Shown here in pieces: positions 60,129-64,000 of a stretch of DNA of 64,000 nucleotides; position 1 is the first letter of the stretch; each line of letters opens with the position of its first letter. The notes beneath the pieces were generated by a model. That model saw nothing but the letters and a program-made list of their open reading frames with translations, had not been told where the DNA came from and made no database searches. The stretch comes from Streptomyces sp. CB02058. GTDB taxonomy: Bacteria > Actinomycetota > Actinomycetes > Streptomycetales > Streptomycetaceae. Made by a program: the position numbers and the translations under genes. Location of the stretch: the NCBI RefSeq assembly GCF_001905505.1, contig NZ_LIPG01000001.1:1364001-1428000 (forward strand). The letters run 5' to 3'.

Positions 60129-60905
60129 GTGCGCATCGCCAGGTTCTCCATCGACGGCAATGTCGCCTTCGGCGCGGTCGAGGGCGACAGCCCCGACAGC
60201 CTCGTCCTCGACATCATCAAGGGCATCCCGTACGCCGACTTCGAGCTCTCCGGGACCAAGGTCCCGCTGAGCAAGGTCCGGCTGCTGCCGCCCGTGCTTC
60301 CCAACAAGGTCGTGGCCATCGGCCGCAACTACGCGGAGCACGCCGCCGAAATGGGCAACGAGGTCCCGGATGTGCCCGTCGCCTTCTTCAAGCCCACCAC
60401 CTCGGTGATCGGCGCCGGCGACTCGATCGAGTTCCCCTCCTTCTCGGAGGAACTGCACCACGAGGCCGAGCTCGCCGTGGTGATCGGCCGCATGTGCCGC
60501 GAGGTTCCGCGTGAGCGCGTCAAGGACGTCGTCTTCGGCTACACCTGCGCCAACGACGTCACCGCGCGTGACGTCCAGCGCCGCGAGAGGCAGTGGGCCA
60601 GGGCGAAGGGGTTCGACACCTCCTGCCCGCTCGGCCCCTGGGTGGAGACCGACCTCGACCCCGGCAACCTGGCCATCCAGGCCACGGTCAACGGCGAACA
60701 ACGCCAGCTCGGCCGGACGAGCGACATGATCCGCTCCGTCGAGGACCTGGTCGTCCACATCACGGAAGCCATGACGCTGCTCCCGGGCGACGTGATCCTC
60801 ACCGGAACCCCCGCAGGAGTCGGACCCCTGCACGTCGGCGACGAGGTCGCCGTCACCATCGAAGGCATCGGCACTCTCACCAACAAGGTGATCAAGCGTG
60901 GCTAA
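60129..60905 (+). CDS. Fumarylacetoacetate hydrolase (FAH) family protein
   Basis: The product has 258 residues from GTG 60129. FAH-fold motifs: '[19 protein letters not shown]', '[19 protein letters not shown]', metal-binding '[13 protein letters not shown]', '[13 protein letters not shown]', and the C-terminal '[20 protein letters not shown]'. Likely activities include acylpyruvate hydrolase, oxaloacetate decarboxylase or hydroxyhepta-diene-dioate isomerase; the exact reaction cannot be told. It overlaps gltX by 8 bp. Confidence 0.92.
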   Translation: MRIARFSIDGNVAFGAVEGDSPDSLVLDIIKGIPYADFELSGTKVPLSKVRLLPPVLPNKVVAIGRNYAEHAAEMGNEVPDVPVAFFKPTTSVIGAGDSIEFPSFSEELHHEAELAVVIGRMCREVPRERVKDVVFGYTCANDVTARDVQRRERQWARAKGFDTSCPLGPWVETDLDPGNLAIQATVNGEQRQLGRTSDMIRSVEDLVVHITEAMTLLPGDVILTGTPAGVGPLHVGDEVAVTIEGIGTLTNKVIKRG

Positions 60906-62370
60906 CGCACCTGTCCGTGTACGTTTCTGTCCCTCCCCGACCGGCAACCCCCACGTGGGTCTGGTCCGGACGGCTCTCTTCAACTGGGCCTTCGCACGGC
61001 ACCACCAGGGCACCCTGGTCTTCCGCATCGAGGACACCGACGCCGCCCGGGACTCCGAGGAGTCCTACCAGCAGCTCCTCGACTCGATGCGCTGGCTCGG
61101 CCTGGACTGGGACGAGGGCCCCGAGATCGGCGGCCCGCACGAGCCGTACCGCCAGTCGCAGCGGATGGACCTCTACAAGGACGTGGCCGCCAAGCTCCTG
61201 GACGCCGGGCACGCGTACCACTGCTACTGCACCACCGAGGAGCTCGACGCCCGCCGCGACGCCGCCCGCGCGGCCGGCAAGCCGTCGGGCTACGACGGGC
61301 ACTGCCGCGACCTGAGCGACGAGCGGAAGGCGGCGTACGAGGCCGAGGGCCGCACCTCGATCGTCCGCTTCCGGATGCCCGACGAGGCCATCACCTTCAC
61401 CGACCTGGTCCGTGGCGACATCACCGTCCAGCCGGAGAACGTGCCGGACTACGGCATCGTCCGCGCCAACGGCGCCCCGCTCTACACGCTGGTCAACCCG
61501 GTCGACGACGCCCTGATGGAGATCACCCACGTCCTGCGCGGCGAGGACCTGCTCTCCTCCACCCCGCGCCAGATCGCGCTCTACCGGGCGCTGATCGAGC
61601 TGGGCGTCGCCAAGGACACCCCGGCCTTCGGCCACCTCCCGTACGTCATGGGGGAGGGCAACAAGAAGCTCTCCAAGCGTGACCCGCAGGCCTCGCTCAA
61701 CCTCTACCGCGAGCGCGGCTTCCTGCCCGAGGGGCTGCTCAACTACCTCTCGCTGCTCGGCTGGTCGATCGCCGAGGACCGTGACATCTTCGGCCGCGAC
61801 GAGCTGGTGGCCGCGTTCGACATCGCGGACGTCAACGCCAACCCGGCGCGCTTCGACCTCAAGAAGGCCGAGCACATCAACGCCGAGCACCTGCGCATGC
61901 TCGACGTGAAGACCTTCACCGAGGCCTGCGGCCCCTGGCTGAAGGCGCCCTTCGCCCCGTGGGCGCCCGAGGCCTTCGACGCGGCGATGTTCGCCGAGAT
62001 CGCCCCGCACGCCCAGACGCGTGTGACGGTTCTCTCGGACATCACGGCCAACGTGGACTTCCTCTTCCTGGACGAGCCCGTCGAGGACGAGGCGTCCTGG
62101 GCGAAGGCCATGAAGGAGGGCTCCGACGCCCTGCTCGTCACGGCCCGCGCCGAGCTGACCGCCGCCGAGTGGAACGCCGAGGCGCTCAAGGCGGCCGTTC
62201 TCGCCGCCGGCGAGAAGCACGGCCTGAAGCTGGGCAAGGCGCAGGCCCCGGTCCGGGTGGCCGTCACCGGCCGCACGGTCGGCCTGCCGCTCTTCGAGTC
62301 CCTGGAGATCCTGGGCCGAGAGAAGACGATCGCCCGCATCGACGCGGCGCTGGTCAAGCTCGCCGCGTAA
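60898..62370 (+). CDS. gltX: Glutamyl-tRNA synthetase (probably non-discriminating)
   Basis: The product has 490 residues from GTG 60898. The class I signatures are '[11 protein letters not shown]' (HIGH motif region, about 11-21) and KLSKR at 257-261. Catalytic-fold insertions and the C-terminal anticodon-binding helical domain are complete, and the length is normal. It attaches Glu to tRNA-Glu. Streptomyces lack GlnRS, so it also charges tRNA-Gln for amidation by GatCAB. The tRNA-Gln/Glu array downstream fits this dual role. Overlaps the FAH gene by 8 bp, hence co-expressed. Confidence 0.96.
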   Translation: MANAPVRVRFCPSPTGNPHVGLVRTALFNWAFARHHQGTLVFRIEDTDAARDSEESYQQLLDSMRWLGLDWDEGPEIGGPHEPYRQSQRMDLYKDVAAKLLDAGHAYHCYCTTEELDARRDAARAAGKPSGYDGHCRDLSDERKAAYEAEGRTSIVRFRMPDEAITFTDLVRGDITVQPENVPDYGIVRANGAPLYTLVNPVDDALMEITHVLRGEDLLSSTPRQIALYRALIELGVAKDTPAFGHLPYVMGEGNKKLSKRDPQASLNLYRERGFLPEGLLNYLSLLGWSIAEDRDIFGRDELVAAFDIADVNANPARFDLKKAEHINAEHLRMLDVKTFTEACGPWLKAPFAPWAPEAFDAAMFAEIAPHAQTRVTVLSDITANVDFLFLDEPVEDEASWAKAMKEGSDALLVTARAELTAAEWNAEALKAAVLAAGEKHGLKLGKAQAPVRVAVTGRTVGLPLFESLEILGREKTIARIDAALVKLAA

Positions 62371-62526
62371 CGCCGTACGCGCACCGGAGGCCGGGTTCCC
62401 CACGGGGAAGCCCGGCCTCAGGCCGTTCAGGGCGCCGGAGCGGCCGTGGAGGCCCGTGGCGGAGCGCGGTCTCCCGCTTCCCGTGTTCCGGCTTCTCTGC
62501 GTTCTCGGGCGGGTAGGTTCGCCGAC

Positions 62527-63237
62527 ATGGTGATTCGCGCGGTCCTCTGGGACGTGGACGACACGATCTTCGACTACGCGGGCTCGGACCGGACCGGCCT
62601 GCTGCGGCATCTGCGGGCGGAAGGGCTGGCCGACAGTGACGAGGACCACCACGGCCGCTGGATGCGCATCGCCTCCGTCCACTGGAAGCGCGTCGCCGCC
62701 GGGGAATCCGACTGGCCCGCGCACTGCCGGGACCGGGTGCGGGAGTTCCTGGAGGCGGAGCTGAGCGACGAGGACGCCGACGCGTGGTTCGGCCGGTACG
62801 TCGGGCACTACGAGAGCTCCTGGGAGCTGTTCCCGGACGCCGTGCCCGTGCTCGACGCGCTGGCCGCCACGCACCGGCACGCGATCCTGTCGAACTCCTC
62901 CGTCGACCACCAGGAGCGCAAGCTGCGGGCCCTCGGTGTGCGCGACCGTTTCGAGGTCCTGCTGTGCGCGCAGGAGCTCGGCGTCTACAAGCCGGACGCC
63001 AGGGCCTTCCGCACGGCCTGCGAGGCGCTGGAGCTCGATCCGCACGAGGTCGTCTACGTCGGTGACCAGCCGGACATCGACGCCGCCGGAGCCGTGGCCG
63101 CGGGTCTCGCCGGTGTGTGGCTGGACCGGCGCGGACGGGGCGGGCGCCCCGAACTGGTCCGGATCACGGGCCTCGACGAGCTCCCCGGGCTGCTGGCGGG
63201 CCATACCCGTTTTGGAGCGCCGGACACCTTCGGGTAA
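62527..63237 (+). CDS. HAD-superfamily hydrolase
   Basis: The product has 236 residues from ATG 62527. Motif I is 'WDVDDTIFDY' (Asp9, Asp11), motif II the Ser in 'HAILSNSSVDHQE', motif III 'GVYKPDARAF' with Lys, and motif IV 'VYVGDQPDIDAAGAVAAGLA'. The helical cap inserted after motif I marks subclass IA. Phosphatase of an unidentified small substrate. It lies 156 bp after gltX and just before the tRNA array. Confidence 0.9.
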   Translation: MVIRAVLWDVDDTIFDYAGSDRTGLLRHLRAEGLADSDEDHHGRWMRIASVHWKRVAAGESDWPAHCRDRVREFLEAELSDEDADAWFGRYVGHYESSWELFPDAVPVLDALAATHRHAILSNSSVDHQERKLRALGVRDRFEVLLCAQELGVYKPDARAFRTACEALELDPHEVVYVGDQPDIDAAGAVAAGLAGVWLDRRGRGGRPELVRITGLDELPGLLAGHTRFGAPDTFG

Positions 63238-63322
63238 TGTTCTTCCTGCGCCGCCCGAGCGGGCCGAAAGATCCGGCCGGGAAGCGCAGACAGGAACAAG
63301 ACCCTCAGGGGTTGCGTTTCAT

Positions 63323-63394
63323 TGGGCTATGGTGTAATTGGCAACACTACGGTTTCTGGTACCGTCATTCTAGGTTCGAGTCCTGGTAGCCCAG
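63323..63394 (+). tRNA. tRNA-Gln (CTG), copy 1
   Basis: A 72-nt cloverleaf with acceptor TGGGCTA/TAGCCCA, anticodon CTG in 'tttctggta' and T-arm 'ggttcgagtcc'. The discriminator is G; CCA is not encoded. It is identical to the copy at 63631. Confidence 0.95.
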
Positions 63395-63412
63395 CGCAAG
63401 ACCGAGTAACAA

Positions 63413-63485
63413 GCCCCCGTTGTGTAGCGGCCTAGCACGCTGCCCTCTCACGGCAGTAGCGCCGGTTCGAATCCGGTCGGGGGTA
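63413..63485 (+). tRNA. tRNA-Glu (CTC), copy 1
   Basis: A 73-nt cloverleaf with acceptor GCCCCCG/CGGGGGT (first pair G-U), anticodon CTC in 'ccctctcacgg' and T-arm 'ggttcgaatcc'. CCA is not encoded. Confidence 0.95.
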
Positions 63486-63545
63486 CAGATCCTTCCCGCG
63501 AGAACACCTGGGTCGCACCCACGTTTTCGATGCAGGATCGCTAGG

Positions 63546-63618
63546 GCCCCCGTTGTGTAGCGGCCTAGCACGCTGCCCTCTCACGGCAGTAGCGCCGGTT
63601 CGAATCCGGTCGGGGGTA
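63546..63618 (+). tRNA. tRNA-Glu (CTC), copy 2
   Basis: Identical to the copy at 63413 over all 73 nt. Confidence 0.95.
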
Positions 63619-63630
63619 CTTGTCACACCA

Positions 63631-63702
63631 TGGGCTATGGTGTAATTGGCAACACTACGGTTTCTGGTACCGTCATTCTAGGTTCGAGTCCTGGTAGCCC
63701 AG
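63631..63702 (+). tRNA. tRNA-Gln (CTG), copy 2
   Basis: Identical to the copy at 63323 over all 72 nt. Only 12 bp after the second tRNA-Glu. Confidence 0.95.
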
Positions 63703-63722
63703 CGCAAGTCAGCAGTAACCAC

Positions 63723-63795
63723 GCCCCCGTTGTGTAGCGGCCTAGCACGCTGCCCTCTCACGGCAGTAGCGCCGGTTCGAATCCGGTCGGGGGTA
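63723..63795 (+). tRNA. tRNA-Glu (CTC), copy 3
   Basis: Identical to the copies at 63413 and 63546. It is the last gene of the array, before a terminator. Confidence 0.95.
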
Positions 63796-63812
63796 CAACA
63801 GAGCACAACGGC

Positions 63813-63840
63813 AAGGCCCTTCACTCCGGTGAAGGGCTTT
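63813..63840 (+). terminator. Terminator after the tRNA array
   Basis: Stem aagGCCCTTCAC (63813-63824) pairs with GTGAAGGGCttt (63829-63840), with a 4-nt loop and a short T run. Intrinsic terminator of the tRNA operon. Confidence 0.85.
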
Positions 63841-63961
63841 TCTCGTGTTCCCGGCGTGCACGGGGGAGTTGGGGAGACGTGCGGCCACTTCCCCTACGGG
63901 ACGGGCCTGTTGATGCGAGGAGGGGGCCGCCACGACGCTGGGGCGGCCTCGGAGAGGAAAC

Positions 63962-64000
63962 GTGAGCAGAAGAAGGGGTGCGGGCCTCGGCCTCGTACGG
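63962..64000 (+). CDS. Possible start of a protein gene cut by the window end
   Basis: A GTG at 63962 follows GGAGAGG (63951-63957) and opens 13 codons (VSRRRGAGLGLVR) to the edge. The basic N-terminus and ribosome-binding site are plausible, but only 39 bases are visible, so this is tentative. Confidence 0.3.
   Translation, partial: MSRRRGAGLGLVR

Noticed and set aside
63365..63933. Several 60-68 codon ORFs across the tRNA array (repeating PDSNRRYCRERAAC)
   Set aside because: They are antisense translations of the repeated tRNA-Glu genes and not proteins.

Overview
The window is chromosomal DNA of a Streptomyces or very close relative. The sequence is very GC-rich with strong third-position GC bias, GTG starts are common, and genes overlap by 1-4 bp. 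Markers include two tandem 'conservons' (cvnABCD), an accB-accE acyl-CoA carboxylase pair, a WhiJ/DUF397/RsbW-type triad and rare TTA (bldA) codons. From memory, the accBE - cvn2 - cvn1 - gltX order on the right matches S. coelicolor SCO5535-SCO5547. The left part does not belong to that neighbourhood in S. coelicolor, where the equivalent phage-tail-like cluster lies around SCO4242-SCO4263.

Layout. 1-1,304: end of an ABC transporter operon. 1,332-26,502: a contractile injection system (eCIS/CIS) region. It begins with a DUF4157-bearing putative cargo protein (minus) and two divergent LuxR-type regulators, each with one in-frame TTA codon. The structural genes follow: cap/terminator (DUF4255), AAA+ ATPase, a counter-oriented membrane protein with peptidoglycan-binding modules, sheath, tube, a small assembly protein, DUF6760, a 1,236-residue Pro/Ala-rich protein, a second tube protein, LysM baseplate protein, VgrG-like spike, gp25, gpJ-like and gpI-like baseplate proteins, and a zinc-ribbon/single-TM/discoidin-like protein resembling CisA. 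No tail fibre, PAAR tip or classical tape-measure gene is visible, which fits the cell-internal CIS described in Streptomyces.

26,613-34,038: mainly secreted enzymes, all on the minus strand: an SGNH lipase/esterase, an M23/transglycosylase-like protein, a PH/DUF3592-like membrane protein, a CBM2 protein and a CBM2-GH5 cellulase with a perfect CebR-type operator, then a SUKH (SMI1/KNR4) protein. The M23, CBM2 and GH5 genes each carry one TTA codon. 34,559-46,146: a double-glycine-leader peptide, an ECF-like sigma protein with a membrane tail, a Nudix hydrolase, the WhiJ/DUF397/RsbW-like triad, a thioredoxin-reductase-like flavoprotein with a methyltransferase, YceI, a secreted M15-like peptidase, two amidohydrolases and a Tat-exported GH64 glucanase with its own LacI-type palindrome.

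46,727-64,000: core region. accB-accE supply carboxylated acyl-CoA. Two complete conservons (sensor kinase, roadblock, DUF742, small GTPase) follow, whose cvnD genes share a 440-bp identical tract. After a 60-residue conserved peptide and a fumarylacetoacetate-hydrolase-family gene come gltX, a HAD phosphatase and a Gln-Glu-Glu-Gln-Glu tRNA array.

Strong hairpins separate most convergent or neighbouring transcription units. No CRISPR array, IS element, rRNA or origin was seen.
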